Assembly: GCF_000264995.1 (NCBI RefSeq) | Contig: NW_006767448.1 | Location: forward strand, 248,001-312,000 | DNA: 64,000 nucleotides | Reading direction: 5' to 3' | DNA from: Punctularia strigosozonata HHB-11173 SS5 | Taxonomy: Eukaryota; Basidiomycota; Agaricomycetes; Corticiales; Punctulariaceae | Shown here: one piece after another, positions 1-12,020 of the stretch | Layout: each line of letters opens with the position of its first letter | Numbering within the stretch: the stretch's first letter is position 1 | The notes under the pieces: model-generated | The model's database searches: none | The model's input: the letters and a program-made list of their open reading frames with translations, nothing else | Told to the model about the DNA's origin: nothing | Made by a program: the position numbers and the translations under genes

Positions 1-930
1 TGCGCGCGTCGATCAGCCGCTTGAGGCTGCCGACCTCGCGGCAGACGGACACGCTCTCGACGGCGAGGTCCATGCCCTCGAAGTACTCGGCGAGCGCGCG
101 CTCGCCGCGGAGGTGTGCCGGGAGCTGGGTGATCATCACCGTCCGGGCGGGGATGGAGTGCACGAGCTCGAGCGAGAAGAGCTGCCGGGCGCGGATGAAG
201 CGCTTGTAGTTCTTGTAGATGAAGTAGAGGGAGAGGAGGGTGAAGAGGTAGGTAAAGAGGAGGTGCACGGAGAGGTAGGAGTTGGCGTCGGAGATGAGGT
301 CGAGCCAGTCCCGGCCGGGTTGGGTGCCGTTCGTTGGCGCGGCAGAGATGAAGGGGAAGCGCACGGAGGATATGTTCGGTCCGGGGCCAATGGGCCAGTC
401 GTCGTCGGCATCATCGCCGCCGTTACTGATGTTACTCTGGAAACGCGGTGAATAACATGTTCAAGTGGGGAGCAAGGGTATATGCGTACCTTCAGGTTGA
501 TGGGCATAAGAATGGCGGCAGCAAACAGCGAGCAGAGCGAGAAGAGGTAGAACGACATCTTGTAGAAGTTCAGCAGCTACAGTGCCATGGTCAGCATCTT
601 GAATATGGAACAGAGTAGCCTGGCAACGTACGACTGCCGCATCCAGCCCCACGATCTGAAGCACAGTGAACTCGGACGTGCGTATAGTCGGCAATATCCA
701 GCCAAAAAACCCCTGTTGCGCATGCGACTCGTGGGGTGAAAATCCTGTGGACGACGCTTTGACATCAAACCATGGTCGCGCCGCTCTATGCGTGTATTGC
801 GCACCTTTCAGCTTGGTACGCGGCGCGAACAGCAACGGCCATCGCGTCCTCGCGTACGAGAATATCAAGAACGACGTAATTCCGATGGAAGACGCGAGCA
901 CCATCTGCGTCTGAAACCATGGTCCTTCGA
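1..930 (-). CDS. CSC1/OSCA1-type calcium-permeable channel (TMEM63/DUF221 family), 5' part only
   Basis: Predicted plasma-membrane channel of the CSC1/OSCA1/TMEM63 family (RSN1_7TM/DUF221), which conducts cations in response to osmotic or mechanical stress. Three exon pieces read leftward: an N-terminal membrane segment ending in SYARTRWPLLFAPRTKLKG, a second ending in RTSEFTVLQIVGLDAA, and a third starting YKMSFYLFSLCSLFAA, then a membrane helix and the cytosolic domain with ARTVMITQLPAHLRGE near position 140. These are hallmark N-terminal blocks of the family. The gene runs off the left edge, so most transmembrane helices and the pore are not in view. The true start is uncertain: the reading frame stays open upstream of the ATG at 904 to about 927, where an acceptor-like TTTAG sits, so an extra 5' exon between about 930 and 1,200 is likely. 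Confidence 0.85.
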
Positions 931-1551
931 ACGTATCTAAACTCGCGAAGCATCAGGGACCTTGGGTTGCCCTTTGATCATGCATGAAGTGCGCATACGC
1001 GTGGGAGGCGAGCCAGGAGGCGCTCCTCCTGGTTCATCTTGTCCTGGGTCGTCGGGGCCGTCAGGGTCGTCAAGAAGAAACCGAAAGAAAAGCTTGAGGA
1101 TGGGGTCCATGCCTCAGACGTCGCCGGAGACCAAGCTTGCGAGCAGCTCTCGGTTGCCGCGAGATATGCCGCATCACGTGCATGAAGCACAGAATGGCTG
1201 TGTCAGGCGCCTTTTCGGACGATTAGGTTAAGCGCCGAAAATGAACGCTCGCGTCATACTTATCCGACGACGACTTGCAACCGACGATGTGTTGTGCAAC
1301 GTACGAAAGTGACTCTCTCCTGATATTGCTCTGTGTTTCCCGGACAGGACTAACACGTCGATAAGAATAAACCTCCTTCCATGGGCGATGACATCACCAC
1401 AAGATCCTCCGTTCCCACTGGGGAGTAACGCGTCATAACTGATGGCGCAGTCCTCAGCGCACATATAACGGAGTAAAAACAGCCTATTCTTACATCGTTA
1501 GTTCCACCTCGTGAACCATATACTCTTCTCTTTTTTGCGATCACCAAGATA

Positions 1552-2103
1552 ATGCCGACGCCAACCACTCAAACCCAGGACGCGCCCCCGACCGCGCCCG
1601 GCGGTGAGCCGTACCCCGAGCAGAAGCACGCGGGCGCTGTCGGTTATGGACCGGAATACCACAAGGGAGCAGTGAGTCGCCGTGGACTTTTCGCGCTGTT
1701 TTACTTTGCACGCTGACGACATTCGTTTTCAAGACCTTTGGGGACAAGATGGAAGGTATGAAGGAAGAGCTGAAGGGCAAGGTGACGAAGAACCCCGATC
1801 GTGCCCAACATGGACGCGAAATGCGTACTGGCGTATTGAAGGAGAAGCACGAGGAGGTACGCCGTTCGCTCATGACTCTCATACCCAGGGCGTGAATCTG
1901 ATTCGGCTTTGATGCAGGATGATGTGGACCCCTTCGCATCTGCGCAGGACCAGCAGCAGCCGAGCACACCGGCCTCTGGTGCTGGCGGCGATTCCGAGCA
2001 TCAGAGAGCAGCAGCGGTCGCGCCGGAGGACACCGCGAAGGGACAGAAGCAGGCTGCTGGCGAGCGGGTGCAGGACCAACGAGTGATCGACGAAGCGTCC
2101 TGA
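1552..2103 (+). CDS. Small conserved fungal protein, 142 aa, function unknown
   Basis: Three exons (1552-1671, 1734-1856, 1918-2103) join in frame with GT-AG introns to give a 142-residue, highly charged, Gln/Ala-rich protein with no signal peptide or membrane segment. The centre, around GAVGYGPEYHKGATFGDKME and a following Lys-rich stretch with KEELKGKVTKNPDRAQHGRE, resembles small conserved proteins seen in many basidiomycete genomes; I cannot attach a function. The composition suggests a soluble, largely disordered protein. The 350 bp upstream carries no other coding signal, so this is probably a free-standing gene. Confidence 0.7.
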
Positions 2104-2715
2104 TTATGACAGGAGCACGCTTTAATCCAATACATCGGCATGCACACCTATGTTACTTGAACACTGCCAATAATATGTATCAATGAACCTCAACGTCAGA
2201 CATATCCATCCCAAATGAACGCTCTCTGTGCCTCGAACATAAGTATAACTTACTGAGCTATGTTCACCTCTTGACGCCCATCGCACTGACAAGAAGTTAT
2301 CGCTCCAGCGATATCTCATTAGAGGAGGCCAGAATTGACTGAGCAGCTGCAGTCAAGAATTTTCCGCGTATATGTCGACTATCCAACGGATCCGGAGCAA
2401 CAACTCGAGACGGCTGGTGGAGGTTAAGTTCAACATACGAGTAAGCGCCGAAGCGGCCCTGTTGAATGTTCGTCAAGGCGACGCGCCGGCGCCGCACCGG
2501 CATCCGTTTATGGCAAGAAAAGACGCCGAGCCCATCCGCTTCGGTCGTTCGGATCTCTTGGCGGTGTTGATTCGCCTAAATTCTGCTTCACTGCACGCCC
2601 CGTCCTCCCTCCCTCCACCGCCCTCGTCGTCGCCGTCGACAACAGTCTCTCGCCCCGCGAACATCACACTCTTTAGACCGTCCTTTCGTTCGAGCTGCCC
2701 CGTTTTGAATTCGTC

Positions 2716-3540
2716 ATGTTCGCTAAGACTGTTCTCGCTCTGCTCGCCATCGCTGCCCGTGAGTCCGGTCGCTGATGGGGCCTGGGACGCGTCACTGACG
2801 CTGTCAATTTTTTTTGTTGTTCGTCGTCAGCGGCGCTCGCGGCGACGTGCTCGCGCAGCTACACCGTCCAGGAGGGTGATATCTGTGACAGCATCTCCGC
2901 TGCCCAGAACGTATCAACGTGCGTTCATTTGATCATCTTGCAGTTATGTCAGGGTATAATGCTGACGTCCATTCTGCTATCTTTAGTTACCAGCTCGCTG
3001 TCGCCAACTCCAACATCGACCCGGCATGCTCAAATTTGCTGCCCGGCGAGACCCTCTGCCTCGGTAACGAAGGCGAGGACTGCTCGACCACCTACGTCGT
3101 CAAGGTACGTTGACTACAGAACCAACTATCGAACTCGAGAGCTCTAATACCTCACCAACCCAGGCGGATGACACTTGCGACACCATCGGCGGCGTCGCCG
3201 GCGTCAACTCGACCATGCTGACCCTCAACAACCCTCAGATCAACCAGGACTGCACCAACCTCTACATAGGCGAGGTAAGCTCAAGCCGTATCGCTCGGGA
3301 ATAAACCATCCACAGTTCTCATTTCTTTTCGCTATCGCCAAGGTTCTCTGCGTGGCCAACGCCGTCCAGGTCCCCGCCGCGCCGTCCACGCCGGTCCTGA
3401 CCTCTATCCCTGCGACGGCGACGCCCGTCCTATCCACCGTCGCGGCCTCCACGTCCGTCGCCGTCACCACCACCGCCTCCGCCGCCGAAGCATCCGAGAC
3501 GGACGACGACGAAGACCTCCCGTGGTGCGACGAGCTCTAA
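2716..3540 (+). CDS. Secreted LysM-domain protein, two LysM modules
   Basis: Five exons (2716-2758, 2831-2918, 2987-3104, 3164-3274, 3343-3540) give 185 aa. A signal peptide (MFAKTVLALLAIAAPALAA) is followed by LysM 1 starting at CSRSYTVQEGDICDSIS and LysM 2 starting at CSTTYVVKADDTCDTI; each ends with the usual NPxI/Cys-type pattern (NSNIDPACSNLLPGETLCL and LNNPQINQDCTNLYIGEVLC). The tail is a Thr/Ser/Ala-rich linker ending in an acidic stretch and WCDEL. LysM proteins bind chitin or related N-acetylglucosamine polymers; in fungi they shield hyphae or mask chitin from hosts. With no catalytic domain, an effector-like or cell-wall role is inferred. A GH131 enzyme follows 0.9 kb downstream on the same strand. 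Confidence 0.9.
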
Positions 3541-4443
3541 TGACCTCGTCCACCCCATCCAGTACCGTTTCCAAGAGGGGTTTTGGGCCGTCGGAGCGAT
3601 CCCTACGTCGCATATAGTCCCCCTAGGCTGGTGTCTTCGACGGATTGAGCTGGTCTTACACCCTCCCCCTTTCTTCCTTTTCCCTCCTAGTATCCAGGAC
3701 CTCCCGCTCGCTCTCCCAACTCGTCCGCCAATCTGCATGTATATGTTGGAGCACGCTCTCGTTTGATACCCCACGCATATACCTACCTACCTTCCGTCAT
3801 ATCTCTTGCTCGTGATATGTGGTATAGCAGCAGCCTATAACACTAATCGTTCATAACCTGAAATGGAAACAATGTGGCCCTCTACTTGTCACGCTCCGGA
3901 TCCGATCTCTGAGCACTGTGTCCCCGGCGTCGGCTGCGCTGTGCAGCGCTCCGTACTCCACGTGCGCGCAAAGCGCAACGCACTCTTACGTTCACTCTCT
4001 TCTCTGGATTCCGTAGCGTGCCGTGCCATACGAGCCCATGGACATATGTTTGAACATGAGGTGCTCGAACTTGGACGACAATGCAGCTTGATGGTTCATT
4101 TATGTACCGACAAGCTACCGACGGCGCACTTACCCCTCGTACCACGCCCGCGAAAACAGCCCGTCCTGATGCGAACGAACGGTCACGCAGGTCCATCCAC
4201 TTATCCCGAGGAATGCCCGACCGCTCTCTTCCGCATATCATACCCTCTGCGAACTGGTCTTCATGGATTAACTTCGTGATCATTCGGATCGCTCCTGATG
4301 ACAAGAAGCTGCAGAAACGCAATACACCGACCTTCTCGGCGCATCGTGCCATCGTTCATGCATTCAGCGACTCGAGGTCTTATATACTCCACGAAGCGGC
4401 TTGAACGATATCAGCCCTTTGTACGTCGAAACGGTTTCTGGAG

Positions 4444-5607
4444 ATGGTCGCACGCTACTGTTTCGCCCTCGCCCTCAGTACCGCACTGCTAGCTCATGTG
4501 GCATCGGCACAAAAGTGTCCCCTGATCTGGGACGGTCGCGTTACGCTGAGGACTACGCCAGCCGACTTTGACAAGAATTCCAGCATTTATGATCACCAGT
4601 ATGTGCATGGGGAAAGTGAGTCGCGTTAGCTATCATTTCCTGCTAAGAGCCAAACGCATCTGGTCCCGTAGATCAGACGTGGGCCGAAATTATCAAGTTC
4701 CCCGTCGTCGAGCCGTCATTGGCAAGTGACGTCGTCACTCGCCTCCAAGCCCGACTAACGACTAACAGTTTGACGTACCGAAACTCTCTAAGCCGGTCGA
4801 GGTCACCCTCAGGTGAACTGCGTACTATACATATCACAGCATATTCTGCTTACCGTGATATCAGCGATGCCTCGATATTCTTATCTGGACCAGGCGGTCT
4901 TCAGACCGGTTTCCGCCGTTCGGAACTGATCCCCGCAACGAATAACGGAACGGACCCCTCCGTCATCGGTACAACCACCTTTCACTGGTCGATCCGCAAC
5001 GACCCCGCTCGTCCTCTCAACTACTCGCACGAGTATCATGTAAGTCGTCTTCATCTTCGAACTCACCCACCTACATTTTAACATCGACGTTCAAATAGCC
5101 CGCCTGGCACGAGACGAACTCGTACGACACTGAACAGTTCACCTTCGAGACCGGCCAGCCGTTTAACCAGTCGTTCGACCCCTCCGTGCACAACCCGCGC
5201 ACCCTCCGCCTGGCTGGAAACCGCGAAGTCAGCCCGGAGAACATGCTCTTCCAGACGCCGTTCACCGAAAACGTCTGGCACAACTGGGCCGTCACGCTCG
5301 GCTGGGACTCCAAGTGAGAGTGCAGTACGCTCACACTACCCCGGATCACGACCCACTCACGCTCGCCCCGCGTCTACTACAGCCTCATCACGGTCTATTA
5401 TTCGCAAGGACTCGAACCCCTGAAAAAGGTCGCGGGCCCGGCGGCGGACAGTTCCACGTTGGCGTGTTCAAGCAGCCGACGGGTCCCCTAGGCATCAATG
5501 TGCTCTACGAGGGATATCAGGAGTCGCACATCAACGAGGGTTTGATACACGGCGGAGTCTTTATCGAAGACAGCTCCAAGGGCTGCGTAACCACGTCTCT
5601 GCTGTGA
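4444..5607 (+). CDS. Glycoside hydrolase family 131 protein (secreted beta-glucanase), apparent one-base frameshift
   Basis: Exons 4444-4615, 4672-4721, 4769-4812, 4865-5039, 5099-5313 and 5393-5607. A signal peptide (ALALSTALLAHVASA) precedes KCPLIWDGRVTLRTTPADFD, and then come blocks typical of GH131: SIFLSGPGGLQTGFRRSELI, FHWSIRNDPARPLNYSHEYH, WHNWAVTLGWDSN, LITVYYSQG and GYQESHINEGLIHGG. GH131 enzymes are fungal endo/exo beta-1,3/1,4-glucanases acting on plant or fungal wall glucan. Intron 2 (4722-4768) has a GC donor. In the last exon the frame giving LITVYYSQGLEPLKKVAGP must shift by one base between about 5,430 and 5,455, in a GC-rich run, to reach GGQFHVGVFKQPTGPL. Both sides are well conserved, so either the sequence has an error there or the gene is recently broken. 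Confidence 0.85.
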
Positions 5608-6967
5608 AGAGGTTTCACCTTCACGAGCATTTGCAATGTGTAAGGGACCCGAGCCAGGCCTGAGGTGCCGAAAAGCAACAGATGGAAACTGTTATATATG
5701 TTATCGCAGGGACACCAATACAAGGAAGAAGTCAGTTCGGCGATGTATCATTCAGGCAAGGCCATGGTTGATCAAATACTTAGTATCTTGATAGCGCAGC
5801 ACAGATGAGAACGGACCAGCAGTACTGGCCACTGGGCATCTCGTCGACTCGGAAATGTGGAGTCGCAGTGGCCATGTACTATTCCAGGTCCCACGTCGCG
5901 TCCACAGACATCTAGCCTCCAAGGCTGCGTACTAACGAGAGGCTAGGAAGCTCGCCTTGGTCTGCAGACCGTGAGGCAGCCCGTGGTTGCCTTGTCGCCT
6001 GACAACTGATGACATCGGACAGAGGAGCAATGATCACGATTAGCGTAACGGATTCCACTGTAGAACAGCGCTGCTCGCCGCAAGGGATACTTGCGGCCGT
6101 CTGTCTGACAACTACAGTGGATAGAATTTCATGAGGTCGTGGCCCCGAGTGATCAGCCAGTCGAGTGGTCAGACTTCGCAGAGAAATCCAATACCCACAC
6201 CGCCTCTCAGAGTTGTTTCTGTCAAAGGCCTGCATAAATGCGAGGCTCGGAAATTCGGGAGCGCGTTCGGATCGACAGTGTCTGGTTGCCAACGGGTAGT
6301 TTCGAGTTCTCCTTGGGTTTTCCAGAAGGTCCGGTGTAATGTGTGTTTCGAAACAGCCCAAATCGTCACTAGATGAGGGGAAATATCCTTGCAAAGGTGT
6401 CACGAATATACTGGCGCTCTGAGCAACTCAACGAGATGGAAAACCCTCAAGCTCCGGAACACGACACCTCGCGTGCTGTTCATTCGGCAATAGCCCGGGC
6501 CGGTAGCCAACGAGGTTTGGGCTCTGGTCCTTCGAGCCCACTCCACGTTCCTGAGACTCCATATACCTCCTCTGCTCAAATCGATGATAGGTACTGCGGG
6601 CGCGTAACCTTTTTGCTTGATGTTGCTCCCACGTCGCTCCATCCTCTTACTGCGGCTGCCGGCATCGTCGTGGGCCGACGACCGTCAATGGTGCTCTTCG
6701 CATCCGGAAAGGTCATCTGACAAGGGTCTATGAACGTTCTCGTTCTCTTTTTGGCACAGGCAAGGGATGATTGCAGCCTCATCTTCGAGCTCCGAACGTT
6801 CTGACTGAGGGGCGTCTCTGCGAATGCAAAGTTGACGTCGCAGATCACACGCTATTCTTGCCAACCTGACGTGTATCCCCGCTCAGCAGCTCCGTGTGCT
6901 ATAATGAGATCCTGCATAAGTATGCGGGGTCTACCTGTTCGCCTCGCAGGTGCACGCATCAGGCGAC
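5608..6967. other. Intergenic stretch, no gene seen
   Basis: About 1.36 kb between the GH131 gene and the carboxylesterase. Short open frames on both strands show no recognisable domain, no consistent splice structure and no repeat that I could see. The last few hundred bases presumably carry the esterase promoter. Confidence 0.5.
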
Positions 6968-9528
6968 ATGACCGGTCTCGTTTTTGCGGTGTTGGCCTTG
7001 CTGGCTTCCGCCGTCTCGCTAGCTAGTCCGACTGTCCGTTCGACTGCGCCGACCGTCGTTCTTGACAGGGGCACATTTGTGGGAGTGGATACAGGGTTGA
7101 ATTTTCAGTTTCTAGGCATTCCATTTGCGCAGTCTGTGTACGTGGCATGTTCGTGTCGTCAAGATCAGTACGAAACTGATTCATCTGCGAACGTAGAGCT
7201 GGAACCGCTCGACTTCGTCTACCTAAACCCAACCTGCCCTATACCGGCATTCACAATGCTACAACATTTGGCCCAGGATGCCTGCAACAAGCATCTACGA
7301 CACCTGTTCCGCCGGGTCTGTTACCCAGTTCTATCTCGAATGCCAGCGCGCCACCGACGAGTGAGGATTGTACGTCGATAGGCTCTCGTGATTCGTGCTC
7401 TTGACGAAAACCTTTGATCAGGCCTTACCATCAATGTTGTGACGCCTGCTTCATTCACACCCAAATCAAGGTTTCCAGTCGCGGTGGTACGTGGTCGCGA
7501 AATCCCTCGGTAAAATATGTCTCATTGTGCCTCCAGTGGATTTATGGAGGTAGGCTTCACTTGCTCTGTGACGTCTTCTCTATCCATATGAACGACCCAA
7601 GGCGGATTCGAGACGGGAATGACCTCGAGGTGAGCGTCATCTTAACTGTGATGATCGTTCCATTTACCGAGTTGCTCGAGCTTCGACGGAGGAGTCATAG
7701 TCAACCGTTCGATTGCGCTATCCGAACCCGTGGTATATGTCAGCATGAACTACCGCCTTAGTGGTGAGTCATGTTATTATGCGCTGACGCTGGCAATGCA
7801 CTCTCCGACCGTGCTTGTACATAGGATTCGGCTTCCTTGCTAGTCAAGAGGTGAAAGACGCTGGATTAGGGAATCTTGGACTTCAAGATCGTCAGTACAT
7901 TTCCGTTTCCTCACACTCGCTTGCCAACCAACTTGAGAAAACAGAACGTGAGGCGCTACGCTGGGTGCAGAAGTACATCACTGCTTTCGGTATGCCGTTA
8001 CACACTGCCTTATTCGTTTCTCATACCTGCCATCGGCTTTCTGTAGGAGGGTAAGCATTAACGGTGCTGCGCACCTCATGTTCGCAGGAAATGGAACTTA
8101 AGGCTTCTTCATACCAGTGATCCCACGAAAGTGACGATGTGAGTACCCTACGTATCGTCTCCGCGTGGCAGCTCGACATCCGGTATCTGTTCGTAGATGG
8201 GGAGAGTCCGCCGGTGCTATCTCCGTGGGCTTACAGCTGGTGACGAACGGCGGCAAGACCGAAGGCCTATTCCGCGGCGGTTTCATGGAGTCGGGCTCTC
8301 CTACTCCGGGGACGGACATCACCATGGGGCAAACGGTCTATAACCAGATCGTGGCCGAAACGGGCTGCTCCGGTTCCCCGGATACATTGGAGTGCTTGAG
8401 GATTGTTCCCGTCGACACGTTGTTGGCCGCTATCAATGCCACCCCGGATATACTCAATCCCAACCAGGTTCGTAACGCCTGGCGACGGGTTTGTTGATGC
8501 AAGAGTGATGATGCTGACGGGCGAATGCAGGGGCTGAACATAACCTGGGAACCGCGTGTCGATGGCGTATTTTTACCTGAATCGGGACAGAATCTGGTTG
8601 CTAAAGGTATCATCGCTGATATACCCATCGTGAACGGTGAGAGCCTATTTTTCCCATTTCCCTTCGATCATCGAGCTCAGACATAGCTTGTTTCGTTCTA
8701 GGTGACTGCGATGACGAGGTGAATAGTACTCCAAAGGGACGCTCACACGCGGTTTGACTGTTCGATTTAGGGGACTATCTTCAGTGTCACACTCGCGAAC
8801 ATTACGTGAGTCACGTCTTATCGTCTTCAAGAGACACATGCTCAACAGAAGATTAAGAACCGATGAGCAAGTGTCCGACTTCATCTCGAGAAATTTCTTC
8901 CCCGGCGCGTCATCGAGTCAAATGGCGAATCTTCTGGCTCTGTACCCTCAAGACCCCGCCGCTGGTTCGCCATTTGACACCGGCGAACAAAACGCGCTTA
9001 CCCCTCAATACAAGCGCCTGGCCGCGTTACAGGTCAGCCTCGAAAAGGTTCAATCAAACGACTGTAGAGCTGAGCCCATGAATCACAGGGTGACATCATC
9101 TTCCAATCCCCGCGTCGATTCCTCTTCGAACAACGTGCGACGAAACAGCCCATATTCTCCTTTCGTCAGTACCGCCGTGACCAAGTCGCGCATCCTTACT
9201 GACGATGGGTGGGTGATGCCATGCAGTGAGCAAGCGCGGAAAGTCGACGCCGTTCGTCGGGGCCTTCCACTCCAGCGACCTGCAGAACATCTATGGGGGC
9301 GGTGAGCTGACCGACTACCTCGTTCACTTCGTGAACCACCTCGACCCGAACGGGCCCCTTGTCACCGGCGAGACCTTTGCGTGGCCACGCTACGAGCCAT
9401 CTCACCCGCAGATGCTTACGCTGCTGGATGCGCCGCTTCCCGCTCTGGAGTTAACCACGGACACGTTCAGGTTGGATGCGATCAGCTTCGTAAGGAACCT
9501 TACCTTCCAGTCGGATGGGATCCTTTAG
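6968..9528 (+). CDS. Type-B carboxylesterase/lipase, secreted, 17 exons
   Basis: Hand-built exons 6968-7137, 7197-7369, 7422-7486, 7537-7549, 7602-7629, 7681-7763, 7825-7890, 7945-7989, 8047-8050, 8118-8138, 8197-8467, 8531-8636, 8702-8718, 8771-8805, 8849-9032, 9089-9164 and 9227-9528 all join in phase to a 552-aa protein, the usual length for this family. It has a signal peptide (VLALLASAVSLA), FLGIPFAQ, SEDCLTINVVTPAS, the oxyanion-hole WIYGGGFETG, VSMNYRLSGFGFLAS, the nucleophile elbow WGESAGAISVG, and the catalytic-His region FVGAFHSSDLQNIYGGG. It should hydrolyse esters or acylglycerols outside the cell. Exon 9 is a 4-nt micro-exon, needed to read AFGGDPTKVTIWGESAG; exons 4 (13 nt) and 13 (17 nt) are also tiny. 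All catalytic blocks are intact. Confidence 0.9.
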
Positions 9529-9948
9529 AGCTTGTACTATGTCCTGTCCTAGGGGCACTTCACAATGATATCATAACGCCAGAAATGCTATTGCTCGAAC
9601 AAAGGTCTGGGGCTCAGGCAACGAAAATGTATCCTTTCCTGACCCTAACCCCATCGCACTACGTACGACCCACTCATTCCTCCGATTTCGTGCTTACTGG
9701 CCGCCGAACGTTACCCACTTGCTCCCTTCACTTATTTGCTGGACTGTTAGATATAAGGTCCCCACATCGGAGCTCATATGGGGCCCTATGCCTATAGTCA
9801 GTTACCAACTACGGATCATGTCAAGATGGCACCCACCATCCACCGGGAATCCCGACGTAAAAGTCCATGACCCGCGAGCAATGTTTGAATACGCACACGG
9901 AGAAGAAATCGCGCTCCTGCTACCCATCGATATCGACTCTGATAACGC

Positions 9949-11376
9949 ATGGCATCGTTCGCGTCCGACTCTCTCATCCTCGTCACCGGAGCCAACGGCC
10001 ACGTCGCCCAGCACGTCGTAGATCAGGCTCTTCATCACCCTGCCCGACCGCGCGTCCGCGCGACCGTTCGCTCGGCTGCCTCCGTCGATGCGCTCAAGTC
10101 GTATTGGGCGGAATACGTGGACGAGGGTCGGCTGGAGGTCGTCCGCGTCCCCGATATCACAGCGAACGGTGCATTCGACGATGCAGTCAAAGGTGCGCTA
10201 TCGCAATCATCTCATGCAAACCGGAGCTCGACCTGATGCGATACATAAAGGCGTAACACATATCGCGTAGGCTCTTTCTTTCACCTGTTGTCGACGAATG
10301 CGTCTCACGACAACTCGTGCCGAATCGCAGACACATTGCGTCACCCATCATTGTCAACCCGAAGGACGTCGAGAACGATCTGCTGAAACCTGCCATCCGT
10401 GGTACTACGGGAATACTGAGGTCCGCAAAGGCCTCCGGCACGGTGAAAGCCGTGGTGATCACGTCCTCCTTTGGATCTGCGGCCGACATCAGCAAGGGAT
10501 TACGACCCGGATACATCTATACCGCGGTGAGAGCGCATAGCTCTCGTAGCTCGCGTGCAGATATGCTGAACGTCCGTCAAGGACGACTGGAACCCTCTCA
10601 CCTACGAGCAACCGGCGGACCCTAACCTGGATTACAGCGCGTTTCCGGAGATTTACCGTCCGTACGTCACGTACACGGCCTCCAAGGTGGCTGCAGAACG
10701 TGCTGCTTGGGTACGTCACCTTCGTACGGTCGAATGGCGATCGCCAACTGACAGGCTGTTGCAGGCGTATCACAAATCGGAAGGGGAGCCGTTCCGTCTG
10801 TCCGTCATGCTGCCTGTGTACGTCTCGGGGCTACACGTCCTACCGCTGACGAAGGGAGCGGAAAGCTTGAGCTTCAGCAACCTCCTCATATGGCGCTGCG
10901 CGACCGACGCGGAGCTCGTCCCGTTCGACTTTCCGGGATGGGTGGACGTGCGGGACGTCGCCAAAGCGCACCTTGCCGCGCTCGAGAGACCGGAGACGTC
11001 GGGGAAGCGATACCTCCTCGTCGCCGCGTCGACCAATTACGCACAGGTGCGCGATAGGGTTCTCTCGCTTTGCCGCCGGTTCGGGCTCTGAGAACGGCTC
11101 TTGCCTTGTTTTGTTCCGTAACAGATTGCGGACATTATACGGGCAGCGTTCCCGCAGCTGAACCCGCCGAAGCGGAAGCAGGACGTACGTCCACGTCCGT
11201 TGTGGTTCCGTTTTGGGTTGCTGACGTGTCGCATCTAGTTCGACGTTTATGGGTACGACGGGTCTCCGGCTCTGCTAGAGCTGGGTCTCGGAAAGTACAT
11301 CGGGTTGGAAAAGATGGTGACAGATGTGGTCGCCCAAACGCTAGAAGCTCAAGAGAGCAAGAAAACCTCCGTGTAA
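9949..11376 (+). CDS. NAD(P)-dependent epimerase/dehydratase-type reductase (dihydroflavonol reductase/Gre2-like extended SDR)
   Basis: Exons 9949-10192, 10251-10266, 10331-10526, 10582-10710, 10765-11046, 11125-11184 and 11239-11376 give 354 aa. The N-terminus has the Rossmann motif LILVTGANGHVAQHV; VTHIAHIASP, KAVVITSSF and the catalytic YVTYTASKVAAE (Tyr-x3-Lys) follow, then WVDVRDVAKAHLAALE, so this is an intact extended short-chain dehydrogenase. Relatives (Gre2, ketoreductases, cinnamoyl-CoA/dihydroflavonol reductases) reduce carbonyl groups with NADPH in the cytosol; the substrate here cannot be told. Exon 2 is only 16 nt. It lies 420 bp downstream of the carboxylesterase on the same strand, but co-regulation is not shown. 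Confidence 0.87.
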
Positions 11377-11519
11377 TATATCTGATTTCCCCCCGTCTCG
11401 GCGCTCTGACTCCGTCGACGAGGCCACAAGCTCATGCCGAACACGCTGAAGCGGACATGCATTCTGATGTATCTGACATTCGTGAGGTTCGATCGCTCGC
11501 CTCGAATGATCCCTTTCCA

Positions 11520-11760
11520 CGCGCCCTTTGACGGCGGAGGATCATACCGAACGGGTCTGCGTGCCTGATACGAGTGTATGACTGTTCAACGTAGCGAGGA
11601 TCTCCCGCCGCAGCGTCGAGCCCGCGTGCGTACTTGACATCGTTCGCGGAGACCGTAACATACTTCCACCAATGAGGAACCTCAAGAAATTCGGATGGAA
11701 GGTAGTAGTAGGCTGACATAACGCCGTCCACCTTGAATGGCTTTTGAACTTGCACGTCGC
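11520..11760 (-). pseudogene. Decayed tandem partner of the small gene at 12.0-12.25 kb
   Basis: Reads KPFKVDGVMSAYYYL on the minus strand, where the neighbouring piece at about 12,090-12,170 reads KPPKDGDVVMTAYQWL. The underlying bases also align over some 50 nt by eye, so the two look like an old tandem duplication about 0.4 kb apart. The continuation is SEFLEVPHWWKYVTVSANDV and has no recognised domain. No start or splice structure could be fixed, so it is listed as a relic with low confidence. Confidence 0.3.
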
Positions 11761-12020
11761 CGATCTCATCGGCTGAGGGGCTAGGGCGGACCCTACTTGA
11801 TTCCCTGCACTCATTAGACGGATCTGCGGTGCAGAACTACCGGCGGTCACCGTATCGAGCTGCATGCGAAGGTCTCGACTTGGCCTCGGGAACCTATATA
11901 CTACACGGACTCGACTCTTCAATGCGACGCGGGCTCATGGTCTCAACGACAGAACCGTTGCTCGCATTCTTCTTGGGACAAGGCATATGCAGCACCCTTC
12001 CGCGATCCCCACGGCGATTT

